Positions 25,564 through 34,566 of a DNA stretch of 64,000 bases are shown one piece after another. The stretch spans positions 1-64,000 of the forward strand of contig NZ_JAUZQF010000001.1 of NCBI RefSeq assembly GCF_030718205.1, read 5' to 3'. Below the pieces are notes generated by a model, which was not told the origin of the DNA, did not search any database, and saw nothing but the letters and a program-made list of their open reading frames with translations. How positions within the stretch are numbered: position 1 is the stretch's first letter; each line of letters opens with the position of its first letter. Made by a program: the position numbers and the translations under genes. This DNA is from Nonomuraea turcica (lineage in GTDB: Bacteria; Actinomycetota; Actinomycetes; Streptosporangiales; Streptosporangiaceae).

Positions 25564-26826
25564 GTGATTGACCTGCGTACCCTTCGTGAGCATCCCGACC
25601 GGCTACGGGCGTCGCAGCGTGCCCGCGGTGAGGACGACTCCGTCGTCGACACGCTGCTCGACCTCGACGAGCGCCGCCGATCCGCGCTGACCTCGTTCGA
25701 GTCTCTGCGCGCCGAGCAGAAGAGCATGGGCAAGTCGGTCTCCAAGGCGCAGGGCGAGGAGAAGGCGGCGCTGCTCCAGCGTGCCAAGGACCTCGCGAGC
25801 CAGGTCAAGGCGGCCGAGGCGGAGGCGGAGAAGCTCGGGGCCGAGCTCGACGAGCTCGTCCAGACGCTGCCCAACATCGTCGAGGAGGGCGCGCCGCCCG
25901 GCGGCGAGGACGACTACGTGGTGCTCGAGACCCACGGCGAGCCGCGGACGTTCGACTTCGAGCCCAAGGACCACCTGGAGCTGGGCGAGGCGCTCGGCGC
26001 CATCGACATGGAGCGGGGCGCCAAGGTGTCCGGCTCGCGGTTCTTCTTCCTCAAGGGTGTAGGCGCGCGCCTGCAGCTGGGGCTGCTCAACATGGCCATG
26101 CAGCAGGCGATCGAGGCCGGGTTCACGCCGATGATCACGCCGGTGCTCGTCAAGCCGGAGACCATGCAGGGCACCGGCTTCCACGTGGCCCACGACAAGG
26201 AGATCTACCGGCTGCCGGAGGACGACCTCTACCTGGTCGGCACCTCGGAGGTCTCGCTGGCCGGCTACCACGCCCAGGAGATCATCGACGCCGGCGAGCT
26301 GCCGCTGCGTTACGCGGGCTGGTCGTCGTGCTTCCGTCGCGAGGCGGGCTCCTACGGCAAGGACACCAGGGGCATCATCCGGGTCCACCAGTTCGACAAG
26401 GTCGAGATGTTCTCCTACGTGCGCCCCGAGGACGCCCACGAGGAGCACCAGCGCCTGCTGGCCTGGGAGAAGGAGATGCTGGCCAAGATCGAGGTCCCCT
26501 ACCGGATCATCGACACGGCGGCGGGCGATCTCGGCATGTCGGCCGCCCGCAAGTTCGACTGCGAGGCCTGGATCCCGACCCAGGGCCGCTACCGGGAGCT
26601 GACCTCAACGTCCAACTGCACCGAGTTCCAGGCTCGCAGGCTCGGGACCCGCTACCGCGACAAGGACGGCAAGCCGCGCCACCTGGCCACGCTCAACGGC
26701 ACGCTCGCCACGACCCGCTGGATCGTGGCGATCCTCGAGAACCACCAGCAGGCCGACGGCTCCGTGGTGGTTCCCGAGGCGCTGCGCCCTTACGTGGGCC
26801 TCGACGTGCTCACACCGGCCAAGTAG
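25564..26826 (+). CDS. serS: Seryl-tRNA synthetase
   Basis: A 420-residue class II synthetase charging tRNA-Ser. The N-terminal long coiled-coil arm (about 25-105, [20 protein letters not shown]) binds the tRNA variable arm. The catalytic core has motif 2 ([28 protein letters not shown]), the serine-binding TSEVSL and motif 3 ([18 protein letters not shown]). Length is normal. GTG 25564 begins [11 protein letters not shown], the usual start. A tRNA-Ser(TGA) gene lies at 33.2 kb. Confidence 0.97.
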   Translation: MIDLRTLREHPDRLRASQRARGEDDSVVDTLLDLDERRRSALTSFESLRAEQKSMGKSVSKAQGEEKAALLQRAKDLASQVKAAEAEAEKLGAELDELVQTLPNIVEEGAPPGGEDDYVVLETHGEPRTFDFEPKDHLELGEALGAIDMERGAKVSGSRFFFLKGVGARLQLGLLNMAMQQAIEAGFTPMITPVLVKPETMQGTGFHVAHDKEIYRLPEDDLYLVGTSEVSLAGYHAQEIIDAGELPLRYAGWSSCFRREAGSYGKDTRGIIRVHQFDKVEMFSYVRPEDAHEEHQRLLAWEKEMLAKIEVPYRIIDTAAGDLGMSAARKFDCEAWIPTQGRYRELTSTSNCTEFQARRLGTRYRDKDGKPRHLATLNGTLATTRWIVAILENHQQADGSVVVPEALRPYVGLDVLTPAK

Positions 26827-26853
26827 CCGGCCAGGCAGCCCACGCCGACCGAG

Positions 26854-26872
26854 CTGGGCTCAAGGAGCCCAG
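26854..26872. terminator. Hairpin between convergent serS and membrane gene
   Basis: CTGGGCTC (26854-26861) and GAGCCCAG (26865-26872) form a perfect 8-bp stem with loop AAG. It sits 27 nt past serS and overlaps the final codons of the opposite gene, so it could serve serS. Confidence 0.5.
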
Positions 26873-28284
26873 GGAGGACTGTCCGCCGGCGAGCTCGCCC
26901 GGCGGGCGTCCCTCCTGATGAGGGTGAGGGCGGGCAGCAGCACCAGCGCGGTCAGCAGCACGGCGAGCACGACCGCCGCCCAGTAGGTCGCAGGCGTGCC
27001 CGCCGCCCACCCGTGGAAGGGTGTGTAGACGCTCAGGTAGACCAGCGGCGCGCCCAGCACCCCGACGGCCAGGGGCGCCGCCCGCGCCCGCCCCGTGAAG
27101 AGCAGCGCGATGCACACCGCGAACCCCACCGGGATGGTCATCAGACCGAGGAGCCGCACCACGACATCGAGATCGGCGATCGGGCCGGCAAAGCGCTGCG
27201 CATTCACCACGGCCAGATAACTCAGGCAGGCGGCCGCGGCGAAGCCCAGGTAGAGGCGGTGGTATCGGCGCAGCCCCGCTCCGGCGCAGCCGAACAACAT
27301 GCACGCGGCCAGGAAGATCGCCACGTGCATCTCGGGAGAGAGGTCCACCGACGGGCTCTCCGGGTCGTTGCCCGGCCAGCCGAGCCGCCGCCAGGTGCCC
27401 GCCTCGTCGCGGACCACGATGCCGTCCAGTCCGTTCGCGACGACCACGACGTGCCCGCCGCGCCAGGCCTGCACGGCGAGCCCCATCGAGCGCAGCCCGG
27501 ACTCGTCGTCGTACGTCCTGACGAGGCGCTCGCGCTCGTCGCCGTCGGACAGGGACCACGAGGGGTGCCAGGTGTCGCCGCCGTCGTCGGACTGCTCCAC
27601 GGCCATCAGACCGTGCACCACCCGATAGCAGCGCGTCGCCTGGTAGGGCACACACGCGGCGGCCTGCGGCGACTTGACGTCCTGGAGTCGGCTGCGGATG
27701 TCTGGAGGCAGGTCGTCGAAGGGGACGCTGCTCGACGACCAGGTGGCCGCATGGTCCTCGGACTCCCAGATGGTGAAGTCGTCGGCGTACACGAGGATCC
27801 GGTCGTCCTTCACCTCGACCGCAGCGGCCGTGGGCGGGCCAGGCGCGGCGGACGTGGCGGTGACCGCCAGGACGGCCAGCGGCATCGTCACGATGATCCG
27901 CCAGCGCGGGGAGGAACCTGCCGCGAGGCTGCGCCGGCGTACCCACCAGGCCAGCGCGAGCGCGGGCAGGGCGAGAAGGTCCGTGGAATCGGCCAGGACG
28001 CGCGAGGGGCCCGCTACGAGGGTCCAAGCTTGGGAGGCGGCCTCAGCGCCCGTCTCCGTCGTTTTCACGAGCGCGAACAGCACTCCCGTCAGCACGGTGG
28101 CGGCCAGGTCGGCCCGCCGCCAGAAGAACAGGGCCAGCAGCGCGGGCGCCACGACAAGGCCGGCCGCGTCGCTGAGCTTGCCCGTCACGAACCCGGGCCA
28201 GGCCTGCTTGAGCAGGTGGTCGTTGACCAAGAGCACGATCACCCCGGCAACGGTCACGGGATGACATAACCACGCGTACCTCAT
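26860..28284 (-). CDS. Polytopic membrane protein with BNR/Asp-box-like ectodomain
   Basis: A 474-residue protein of unknown function. Four hydrophobic segments occupy about 1-150. An extracytoplasmic domain (about 160-310) then contains sialidase-type Asp-box-like motifs: SEDHAATWSSS, SDDGGDTWHPSW and a third weaker VRDEAGTWRRLGWPG. Seven further helices follow (about 320-465). Asp-box repeats usually build beta-propeller blades, so a small or partial propeller between two membrane modules is likely. ATG 28284 (MRYAWLCHPV) is preferred to the longer ORF. No operon partners are evident. Confidence 0.75.
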   Translation of the reverse strand: MRYAWLCHPVTVAGVIVLLVNDHLLKQAWPGFVTGKLSDAAGLVVAPALLALFFWRRADLAATVLTGVLFALVKTTETGAEAASQAWTLVAGPSRVLADSTDLLALPALALAWWVRRRSLAAGSSPRWRIIVTMPLAVLAVTATSAAPGPPTAAAVEVKDDRILVYADDFTIWESEDHAATWSSSSVPFDDLPPDIRSRLQDVKSPQAAACVPYQATRCYRVVHGLMAVEQSDDGGDTWHPSWSLSDGDERERLVRTYDDESGLRSMGLAVQAWRGGHVVVVANGLDGIVVRDEAGTWRRLGWPGNDPESPSVDLSPEMHVAIFLAACMLFGCAGAGLRRYHRLYLGFAAAACLSYLAVVNAQRFAGPIADLDVVVRLLGLMTIPVGFAVCIALLFTGRARAAPLAVGVLGAPLVYLSVYTPFHGWAAGTPATYWAAVVLAVLLTALVLLPALTLIRRDARRASSPADSPPWAP

Positions 28285-28350
28285 ATAGGTGTGGACGGTG
28301 GGGACGGCCCGGCGGTTGAGGTGTGGTCCCACCCGTGACCAACCCGACAC

Positions 28351-28395
28351 AAGCAAAAGACCGAGGCCCGCTGGAAGCGAACCCCGGTCTTGCTT
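28351..28395 (-). terminator. Terminator of cold-shock gene
   Basis: On the minus strand, CGGTCT (from 28390 to 28385) pairs with its complement AGACCG at 28358-28363, and outer AAGCAA/TTGCTT bases extend the stem. The descending strand ends in TTTTGCTT. It is 13 nt past the csp stop codon. Confidence 0.6.
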
Positions 28396-28407
28396 GCCGA
28401 TTACAGG

Positions 28408-28611
28408 TCAGACGGCGCGGACCTGCGAGGCCTGCGGCCCCTTCTGGCCCTGTGTGATCTCGAACTCGACCCGCTGCCCGTCTTCAAGGCTGCGGTAGCC
28501 ACTGCCGACGATCTCGGAGAAGTGCACGAACACGTCCGGCGCACCGCCGTCCGGGGCGATGAAGCCGAAGCCCTTCTCGGCGTTGAACCACTTGACGGTT
28601 CCCTGAGCCAT
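28408..28611 (-). CDS. Cold-shock protein (CspA family)
   Basis: A 67-residue single CSD protein that binds single-stranded nucleic acid. RNP1 KGFGFIAPD and RNP2 DVFVHFSEI are intact, and the start [17 protein letters not shown] is canonical. A GAGGGAG RBS lies 8 nt upstream. The 223-bp gap to the divergent HAD gene would hold a long 5' UTR, as is common for csp genes, and no ORF. Confidence 0.96.
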   Translation of the reverse strand: MAQGTVKWFNAEKGFGFIAPDGGAPDVFVHFSEIVGSGYRSLEDGQRVEFEITQGQKGPQASQVRAV

Positions 28612-28834
28612 AAAAGCTCTCCCTCAGGATGTGAATCTATGGGACCCACACCTCGTGGGTCCCGGTGTGTCGTACAGCAAGCACCCGGGGTGGCTCAGAC
28701 AAAGTCATGCTGGTTTTCACTACGGGATCAGCTAATACAACGCCATCACATCTAACACCATTCTGGCGCGTTGGTGTTCCCCTCCCATGGAAGATTTCTC
28801 TCGGGCAGCATGACCGGGCAAACTGGAACCTGTT

Positions 28835-29632
28835 ATGCAGAGCCTTCCCATGCCCCGTCTAGTGGCCACCGACCTCGACGGCACCGCGTTGCGTCCGGAC
28901 GGAACGGTCTCTCCCCGTACGGTCGCGGCCTTCGGCCGGGTCGAGGAATCGGGCGCTGTGCTGGTGTTCGTGACCGGACGGCCGCCGCGGTGGATGGGCG
29001 GGGTCGCGAATGCGCTACGTCACCGCGGGCTCGCGATCTGTGCGAATGGGGCACTGATCTACGACCTCCATACCGAGCGGATAGTGGAATCTCACCTCAT
29101 CACGGTCGAGGTACTCGAGGAAGTCGTCGCTCAGCTAAGAGCGAACGTGTCCGATCTCGTATTTTCGGTCGAGTATGAAGCTGGTTTTGCGCATGAGTCC
29201 GATTTCCTGCTGGGTGGCCTGGACCGCGTAGGCGCCGGTGCGGTTCGTGCCGAGTCGGTAACCGCCCACCCTTGCGCCAAGCTTCTGGCCTTGCACCCGC
29301 ACATGGGCCCGGACGAGCTGCAGGCCGTCGTGCACGAGCTGGTCGGGCACCTGGTGACCGCCACCCACTCCAGCGGCAGGGGCCTGATCGAGATGAGCGC
29401 GCAGGGCGTGACGAAGGCGACCGCCCTGGCGGCGCTCGCGGCGCAGCTCGAGATCAAGCCGTCGCAGGTCATCGCGTTCGGTGACATGCCGAACGACCTG
29501 CCCATGCTGAGCTGGGCAGGCACGTCGTACGCGGTCGCGAACGCGCACCCCGACGTGATCGCGGCGGTCGATCACGTGACCGCCGCGAACGACGACGATG
29601 GGGTCGCGCAGGTCCTGGAGAAGCTGTTCTAG
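28835..29632 (+). CDS. HAD-superfamily phosphatase (Cof-type)
   Basis: A 265-residue Cof/IIB HAD hydrolase. Motif I is ATDLDGTAL (nucleophile and acid Asp), motif II VFVTGR, the motif III Lys lies within GVTKATALAALA, and motif IV GDMPNDLPML. The substrate, probably a sugar phosphate or cofactor phosphate, cannot be told. ATG 28835 is used and ATG 28850 is a close alternative. The stop overlaps that of the convergent bpa gene. Confidence 0.92.
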   Translation: MQSLPMPRLVATDLDGTALRPDGTVSPRTVAAFGRVEESGAVLVFVTGRPPRWMGGVANALRHRGLAICANGALIYDLHTERIVESHLITVEVLEEVVAQLRANVSDLVFSVEYEAGFAHESDFLLGGLDRVGAGAVRAESVTAHPCAKLLALHPHMGPDELQAVVHELVGHLVTATHSSGRGLIEMSAQGVTKATALAALAAQLEIKPSQVIAFGDMPNDLPMLSWAGTSYAVANAHPDVIAAVDHVTAANDDDGVAQVLEKLF

Positions 29633-30153
29633 AGGTAGGGGCCCGAGCCGCCGGGCGGCCGATGCCCCGGCTCATCGTGCGGCACGCCGGGCAACGCCCT
29701 GCGCATCTGCTCCAGCTGGGCGCGCGCCGCCATCTGCTGCGCGAACAGCGTGGTCTGGATGCCGTGGAACAACCCCTCGAGCCAGCCGACCAGCTGGGCG
29801 TGCGCGATGCGCAGCTCGGCCTCGCTCGGCGGCGTGCCGTTGTCGTCGGTGAACGGCAGCGACAACCGCTCCAGCTCGTCGACCAGCTCCGGCGCCAGAC
29901 CGTCCTCGAGCTCCTTGATGGAGGACGCGTGGATCTCCTTCAACCGCTTGCGGCTGGCCTCGTCGAGGGGAGCGGCGCGGACCTCCTCCAGGAGCTGCCT
30001 GATCATGCTGCCGATACGCATCACCTTGGCGGGCTGCTCGACCAGCTGCGTGACCGAGCGGTCCTCGTCGCCGCTATCGCCCTGACCTTGGAAGTCGGGG
30101 CCCACCACCACGATGTGGGGGGTGTTGTTGTCCTCAGCATTCATATGACTCAC
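29629..30153 (-). CDS. bpa: Bacterial proteasome activator (Bpa/PafE)
   Basis: A 174-residue DUF2587 protein, the ATP-independent ring activator of the actinobacterial 20S proteasome. The helical core (about 35-145) includes PAKVMRIGSMIRQLLEEVRAAPLDEASRKRLKEIH and ELRIAHAQLVGWLEGLFHGIQ. It ends in GPYL, close to the GQYL C-terminal anchor that opens the 20S gate. The start overlaps the stop of the upstream quinone oxidoreductase gene by 4 nt (ATGA), so they form an operon. Confidence 0.93.
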   Translation of the reverse strand: MSHMNAEDNNTPHIVVVGPDFQGQGDSGDEDRSVTQLVEQPAKVMRIGSMIRQLLEEVRAAPLDEASRKRLKEIHASSIKELEDGLAPELVDELERLSLPFTDDNGTPPSEAELRIAHAQLVGWLEGLFHGIQTTLFAQQMAARAQLEQMRRALPGVPHDEPGHRPPGGSGPYL

Positions 30154-31106
30154 CGTACTAGGAGGATCTTGCCGACGTGCTGTCCCGAATCCAACATACG
30201 GTGTGCTTCGGCCGCCTCGGACATAGGAACTTCGGCGTAGACCACCGGACGCACCGCACCCGCGGCCACCAGCGGCCAGACGTTGTCCACGACGCTCCGG
30301 ACGATGACGCCCTTCTCCTCCACCGGCCGCGAGCGCAGCGTGGTGCCGTGGACGGCGGCGCGCTTGGCCATGAGGGCGCCGATGTCGAGCTCGGCCTTGC
30401 GGCCGCCCTGCATCCCGATGATCACCAGCCGGCCGCCGGTGCGCAGCGCCCGGACGTTGCCCGCGAGGTATTTGGCGCCCATGATGTCGAGGATCACGTC
30501 CGCCTTGATCTTTTCCGCGAAGTCCTCCTCGCGGTAGTTAACGACCTCGTCGGCGCCCAGGCGCCGGACCTGCTCGGCCTTCTCCGCGGTGCCGACGGTC
30601 GCGATCACGTGCGAGCCGAGCGCCTTGGCCAGCTGGACGGCGAACGTGCCCACGCCGCTGGCGCCGCCGTGCACCAGCAGTGTCTCGCCGCGGCGCAGCC
30701 GCCCGACCATGAACACGTTGGACCAGACCGTGCAGGCCGCCTCCGGCAGCGCCGCCGCGACCGTCAGGGGCACGCCGTCCGGCACCGGCATCACCTGCTG
30801 CCAGGGCACGGCTACGCGCTCGGCGTAACCGCCGCCGCCGAGCAGTGCGCACACCTCGTCCCCGACCTGGAACTGCTCCACGTCCGCGCCGACCTCGGCC
30901 ACCACGCCGGCGACCTCGAGCCCCGGGTAGGGCGGCGTGCCGGGGGGTGGGTCATAGAATCCGTTGCGTTGCAGCACGTCGGCGCGGTTCACCGCCGAGG
31001 CCGCCACGTCGATGAGCACGTCTCCGCGCTCGACACGTGGCTCCGGCACCTCGCGCCACTCCAGCACCTCAGGGCCGCCGGGCTCGGTGATCTCAATGGC
31101 TCGCAT
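30150..31106 (-). CDS. NAD(P)H quinone oxidoreductase, PIG3-type MDR family
   Basis: A 318-residue medium-chain dehydrogenase/reductase without the zinc ligands. It starts MRAIEITEPGGPEVLEW, with ASAVNRADVLQRNGFYDPPPG near the active site and a Rossmann motif GGASGVGTFAVQLAKALG. This matches the PIG3/QOR group that reduces quinones with NADPH. ATG 31106 is 7 nt after a TACCGT box on the minus strand (leaderless), which supports this start against a much longer open frame. It is followed by bpa with a 4-nt overlap. Confidence 0.93.
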   Translation of the reverse strand: MRAIEITEPGGPEVLEWREVPEPRVERGDVLIDVAASAVNRADVLQRNGFYDPPPGTPPYPGLEVAGVVAEVGADVEQFQVGDEVCALLGGGGYAERVAVPWQQVMPVPDGVPLTVAAALPEAACTVWSNVFMVGRLRRGETLLVHGGASGVGTFAVQLAKALGSHVIATVGTAEKAEQVRRLGADEVVNYREEDFAEKIKADVILDIMGAKYLAGNVRALRTGGRLVIIGMQGGRKAELDIGALMAKRAAVHGTTLRSRPVEEKGVIVRSVVDNVWPLVAAGAVRPVVYAEVPMSEAAEAHRMLDSGQHVGKILLVR

Positions 31107-31220
31107 GCGAACCACGGTAGCCGGGCAAAGAAGTTGTGGGTTGCCGGGCTGCACGGCAACGCGTGGCGTTACCCTGCAAGATATTTGCTGCCCCTTTAGA
31201 CCCACCCGAGGGGGAACACG

Positions 31221-33236
31221 GTGGCAAGACACGATCGAGAAGAATCGCTCGAGGAACAGCTCGCCTGGCTGGACGCGATCAAGGAGACGGAAGAAGCTCC
31301 GGTCGCGGTCAGCGCCTCGAGTGCTTCTGCCGACGAGCCCATCGCCTCGCCGTACCCCAAGGACCCGTGGCTGCTCGTCCCGACGCAGCACGAGACGCCG
31401 ACACCGCCGCTGTTCAGGGCCGCCGTCGACTCGGTGTACGGCCACGCGGCGGCCGAGGATCTGCCCGAGGCCGAGAGTGAGGCCGGGGAGTGGCTCGGCA
31501 AGGCGACCACCAGGGACGAGCCCACGAGCCCGGCGGGCCCGAGTGCGGACGACCCGTTCCACGCCCCGCTCAAGCCGCTGCCGCGCCCGGACGACACCGA
31601 CACGTTCAGGTTGTCGTTCACGCCGCCCCTGGAGACAAGCACGCCCGAGCAGGCGGCGGAGGAGGCTAAAGACACCTCGTGGCCGCCGGCCGACTGGTCA
31701 CGCCCGGCCGAGGAGTCGCCGGCCGCCGAGCAGCCCAAGCAGTTCGAGGGCGACCAGCCCGGCCCCGCTGAGGCGGATGACGACGACGAGGCCTGGGAGG
31801 AGACCCTCCCCAGGAACGAGCGCCCGCAGTGGACGGACCCGCCGCTCAAGGACGAGCCTCCCCAGGACCCCGAGCCGGTCCAGCAGCGAGCCGAGCCGCT
31901 TCAGGAGCGAGCCGAGCCGCTGGAACGGCGTCCCGATCCGCTCCAGCAGCGTCCCGAGCCGCTGGAGCGGCGTCCCGAGCCGCTGGAGCGGCGTCCCGAG
32001 CCGCTGGAGCGGCGTCCCGAGCCGGTGGAGCGGCGTCCCGAGCCGCTCCAGCTCCGTCCCGAGCCGGTGGAACGGCGTCCCGACCCGCTCCAGCAGCGTC
32101 CCGAGCCGACCGAACGGCCTGCCGAGCACGTCGAGCGGCGTCCCGAGCCGCCGTCCCCGCAGCAGGAGCGCCCTCAATGGACGGAGCAGCAGGAATGGCG
32201 GCCCGCGGAGCGCGAGATCCCCACACCGCCCCCTCAGCCGCGCCGCCGCCCGGCCCCCATCCCCGTGTTCACCGCCCCGCCCAGGCCGCCGGTCACCGGC
32301 CGGCCCACCGCCGAGAGCCTGGACCCGGAGTCCCTGCTACGCGGACGGCGTAACGCCCCTTCCAAGGGCTGGCGCCGCCTGGTCTACAAGGCCTCCGGAG
32401 GCTGGATCAAGCCGGGCGAGCCACCGGAGGTACGCCGCCGCCGCCAACTCGTCGGCCGTGCCCGCACCCCCGTGACGACGGGGCACCACCGCGTGGCCGT
32501 GCTGAGCCTGAAGGGCGGCGTGGGCAAGACCACGACCACGGTCGGCCTCGGCGCCACCTTGGCGCAGATGCGCGGCGACCGCGTGATCGCCGTGGACGCC
32601 AACCCGGACCGCGGCACGCTCTCGGACAAGCTGGTCCTGGAGACCTCGGCCACCGTGCGCGACCTGCTCAACGAGCGCGACCAGGTCAAGCGGTACGTCG
32701 ACATCAGGGCGTTCACCTCGCAGGCGCCCTCGCGCCTTGAGGTGCTGGCCTCCGACCGCGACCCGTCGGTCTCCGAGGCGTTCAGCGGCTCCGACTACCA
32801 GGCCGTCTCCCAGGTGCTGGAGAACTTCTACTCGATCTGCATCACCGACTGCGGCACTGGGCTGCTCCACTCGGCCATGGGCGGTGTGCTGGGGCTCGCC
32901 GACCAGATCGTCCTGGTCAGCTCCCCGTCGGTAGACGGCGCCCGGGCGGCCTCGGCCACGCTCGACTGGCTGGAGGCGCACCACTACGCCGACCTGGTGA
33001 AGAACGCGACCGTGGTGTTGTGCAGCGTCCGGCCCCGGTCGAAGTCGGCGGTCGACATCAAGAAGCTGGAGGCCCACTTCGCCGCCAGGTGCCGCGCCGT
33101 GATCCGGGTCCCGTACGACCCGCACCTGGAGGAGGGCGCGGAGATCGACCTGGACCGGCTGCAGGAGTCCACCAGGGACGCCTACCTCCAGCTCGCCGCC
33201 TGCGTGGGCGACGGATTCGCGGGGATCCGAGATTAA
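31221..33236 (+). CDS. MinD/ParA-like ATPase with long Pro/Arg/Glu repeat region
   Basis: A 671-residue protein. Residues 1-215 are acidic and disordered. Residues about 217-315 are a heptad repeat EPLERRP with variants, and 315-400 are Pro-rich. The C-terminal 250 residues form a deviant-Walker ATPase: P-loop SLKGGVGKTTTTVGLGATLA (about 430), VIAVDANPDRGTLSDKL, and ITDCGTGLLHSAMGGVL with LVSSPSVDGARAASATLDWL. This layout resembles the EspI-type or other actinobacterial MinD-like proteins with disordered leaders. GTG 31221 has a GAGGGGG RBS. The tRNA-Ser gene follows directly. Confidence 0.88.
   Translation: MARHDREESLEEQLAWLDAIKETEEAPVAVSASSASADEPIASPYPKDPWLLVPTQHETPTPPLFRAAVDSVYGHAAAEDLPEAESEAGEWLGKATTRDEPTSPAGPSADDPFHAPLKPLPRPDDTDTFRLSFTPPLETSTPEQAAEEAKDTSWPPADWSRPAEESPAAEQPKQFEGDQPGPAEADDDDEAWEETLPRNERPQWTDPPLKDEPPQDPEPVQQRAEPLQERAEPLERRPDPLQQRPEPLERRPEPLERRPEPLERRPEPVERRPEPLQLRPEPVERRPDPLQQRPEPTERPAEHVERRPEPPSPQQERPQWTEQQEWRPAEREIPTPPPQPRRRPAPIPVFTAPPRPPVTGRPTAESLDPESLLRGRRNAPSKGWRRLVYKASGGWIKPGEPPEVRRRRQLVGRARTPVTTGHHRVAVLSLKGGVGKTTTTVGLGATLAQMRGDRVIAVDANPDRGTLSDKLVLETSATVRDLLNERDQVKRYVDIRAFTSQAPSRLEVLASDRDPSVSEAFSGSDYQAVSQVLENFYSICITDCGTGLLHSAMGGVLGLADQIVLVSSPSVDGARAASATLDWLEAHHYADLVKNATVVLCSVRPRSKSAVDIKKLEAHFAARCRAVIRVPYDPHLEEGAEIDLDRLQESTRDAYLQLAACVGDGFAGIRD
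31876..32160 (+). repeat. In-gene 21-bp tandem repeat (EPLERRP)
   Basis: The unit GAGCCGCTGGAGCGGCGTCCC repeats about a dozen times in frame, with three nearly identical consecutive copies at 31976-32040 and variants (CAGCAG, GTGGAG) on either side. The near-identical DNA shows recent slippage or gene-conversion expansion. Confidence 0.85.
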
Positions 33237-33237
33237 G

Positions 33238-33324
33238 CGGAGGGTATGGGATTCGAACCCATGAGGCCATCGCTGACCTGGCCGCTTTCAAGGCGGCTGC
33301 ACTCGTCCACTATGCGAACCCTCC
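33238..33324 (-). tRNA. tRNA-Ser (TGA anticodon)
   Basis: On the minus strand an 87-nt cloverleaf begins GGAGGGTTCGCATAGTGG (acceptor and D-arm) and has the anticodon loop CTTGAAA with anticodon TGA (33290-33288). A long variable arm follows, typical of class II Ser tRNAs, then the T-arm GGGTTCGAATCCC and closing CCCTCC with discriminator G. No CCA is encoded. It lies 1 nt past the convergent MinD-like gene. Confidence 0.97.
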
Positions 33325-33375
33325 TGTGCGCCAACCACGATAGCGGCTGCGGTGACGCGGGTGTACGTTCAGGAC

Positions 33376-33702
33376 GTGGCGGATCTCAACGTCGAGGTGG
33401 CGCGTGCTGACTCCGGCACGATCGTGCGCCTGGTCGGCGATCTCGACAAGCTCACCGCGCCGTTGCTCAAGGAACGCCTGCTGAAGCTCTTCGCCGACGG
33501 CCGGGTCGAGATCGTCGTCGACGCGACGCGGCTCGAGTTCTGCGACTCGAGCGGCCTGTGGGTGCTGGTCGAGCACCAGCGCAGGGTGGCAGCGCAGGCG
33601 GGCTGCTTACGCCTGGTCGGCGTGCATGGTGTGCTGCAGCGCGTCCTGGAGGTGACCGGCCTCAAGGCCGCCTTCGACAGCGTGGTCATGGCCGAGCTGT
33701 AA
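33376..33702 (+). CDS. STAS-domain anti-sigma factor antagonist
   Basis: A 108-residue SpoIIAA-like protein with LVGDLDKLTAPLLKERL and the phospho-serine site EFCDSSGLWVL (S58/S59). It is a paralogue of the STAS protein at 17.1 kb. I choose GTG 33376 because a TACGTT box ends 6 nt upstream, the leaderless spacing used elsewhere in this window; the longer in-frame GTG at 33352 would add eight residues not typical of the family. It is adjacent to tRNA-Ser. Confidence 0.88.
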   Translation: MADLNVEVARADSGTIVRLVGDLDKLTAPLLKERLLKLFADGRVEIVVDATRLEFCDSSGLWVLVEHQRRVAAQAGCLRLVGVHGVLQRVLEVTGLKAAFDSVVMAEL

Positions 33703-33705
33703 GGG

Positions 33706-34554
33706 TCACCGGTCGCCCAGCTGGGAGAGCAGCCACTTGGGACCCACGATCTCCGCGCCCAGCTCGCTGACCCGCTCCCGCAGCCCCCGATCCGCGGTGA
33801 CCACGACCACCCGCTCCCACGGCCGGCTCTCCCGCACGACCTCCACGATCGCGTCGTCTCCGCTGCCGGCGGCCGCCACCACCTCGATCCCGGGAACGGC
33901 GGGCACGTGCTTGGCCGCCCCCTCGACGACCGCGACCACCCTCGGATACCACTGCGCCAGCACGGGATGGTCCAGCCTGAGCCCCGCCACATCCTCAAGC
34001 AACCGCGTCGCCGCCCCCGCGCGATCGCGCCACCAGCCATGTTCGGCCCGCGCGCCGACGATGTTGGCCACGTCGAGCACGATCATCTCCGGCCTGATCG
34101 CCCCCTGGATCTCGCCCCACGTCGCCGCGAACCCCGGATGCAGCTTCCGCCCGGCCACCTCGTCCAGCGCCAGCCAGCGCAGCTCGGTGCTCTCACGGTT
34201 GGCCGGCGCCGCGGCCAGCCGCTCGGCCGACGCCGCGATCACTGTCTCGAACGCCCATCCGCCGTGATCGTCGAGGTAGACGCCCTGCACCCGCAGCCCT
34301 TCGCCGCGGAGCGCGGCCTCCTCGTGAGCCTCGCGCAACGCGCTGGTGACGGCGTCCTCGTGGCTGTCCCGCGCCCCGCCGGGCAGCCCCCACGTGCCGC
34401 CATGGTGGCTCCACCAGGAACGTTTCTGCATGAGCACGTACGGCACGCCCACGTCGTCATGGTGCACGATGAGCAACCCCGAGGCCCCATGCACCCCCCA
34501 ATGCCTGTGGCCTAGAGAGCACTCGGCCCACCCATCGCCGTCCTTAGCCGCCAT
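33706..34554 (-). CDS. NUDIX hydrolase fused to NYN/PIN-like domain
   Basis: A 282-residue two-domain protein. The NUDIX domain (about 20-155) has the full box GGARDSHEDAVTSALREAHEEA, which cleaves nucleoside-diphosphate-X substrates. From about 158 a separate domain begins MIVLDVANIVGAR and continues with AAGSGDDAIVEVV and VVVVTADRGLRERVSELGAEIVGP, whose spaced acidic residues look like a NYN/PIN-type nuclease fold. The start has GACAAT 6 nt upstream (possible leaderless -10). NUDIX is certain; the second domain is my reading of the motifs. Confidence 0.85.
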   Translation of the reverse strand: MAAKDGDGWAECSLGHRHWGVHGASGLLIVHHDDVGVPYVLMQKRSWWSHHGGTWGLPGGARDSHEDAVTSALREAHEEAALRGEGLRVQGVYLDDHGGWAFETVIAASAERLAAAPANRESTELRWLALDEVAGRKLHPGFAATWGEIQGAIRPEMIVLDVANIVGARAEHGWWRDRAGAATRLLEDVAGLRLDHPVLAQWYPRVVAVVEGAAKHVPAVPGIEVVAAAGSGDDAIVEVVRESRPWERVVVVTADRGLRERVSELGAEIVGPKWLLSQLGDR

Positions 34555-34566
34555 GGTGGGATTGTC

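Noticed and set aside
31136-31480. Alternate ORFs over the start of the MinD-like gene
   Set aside because: Frame-shifted shadows; the frame from 31221 has RBS, domains and normal codon bias.
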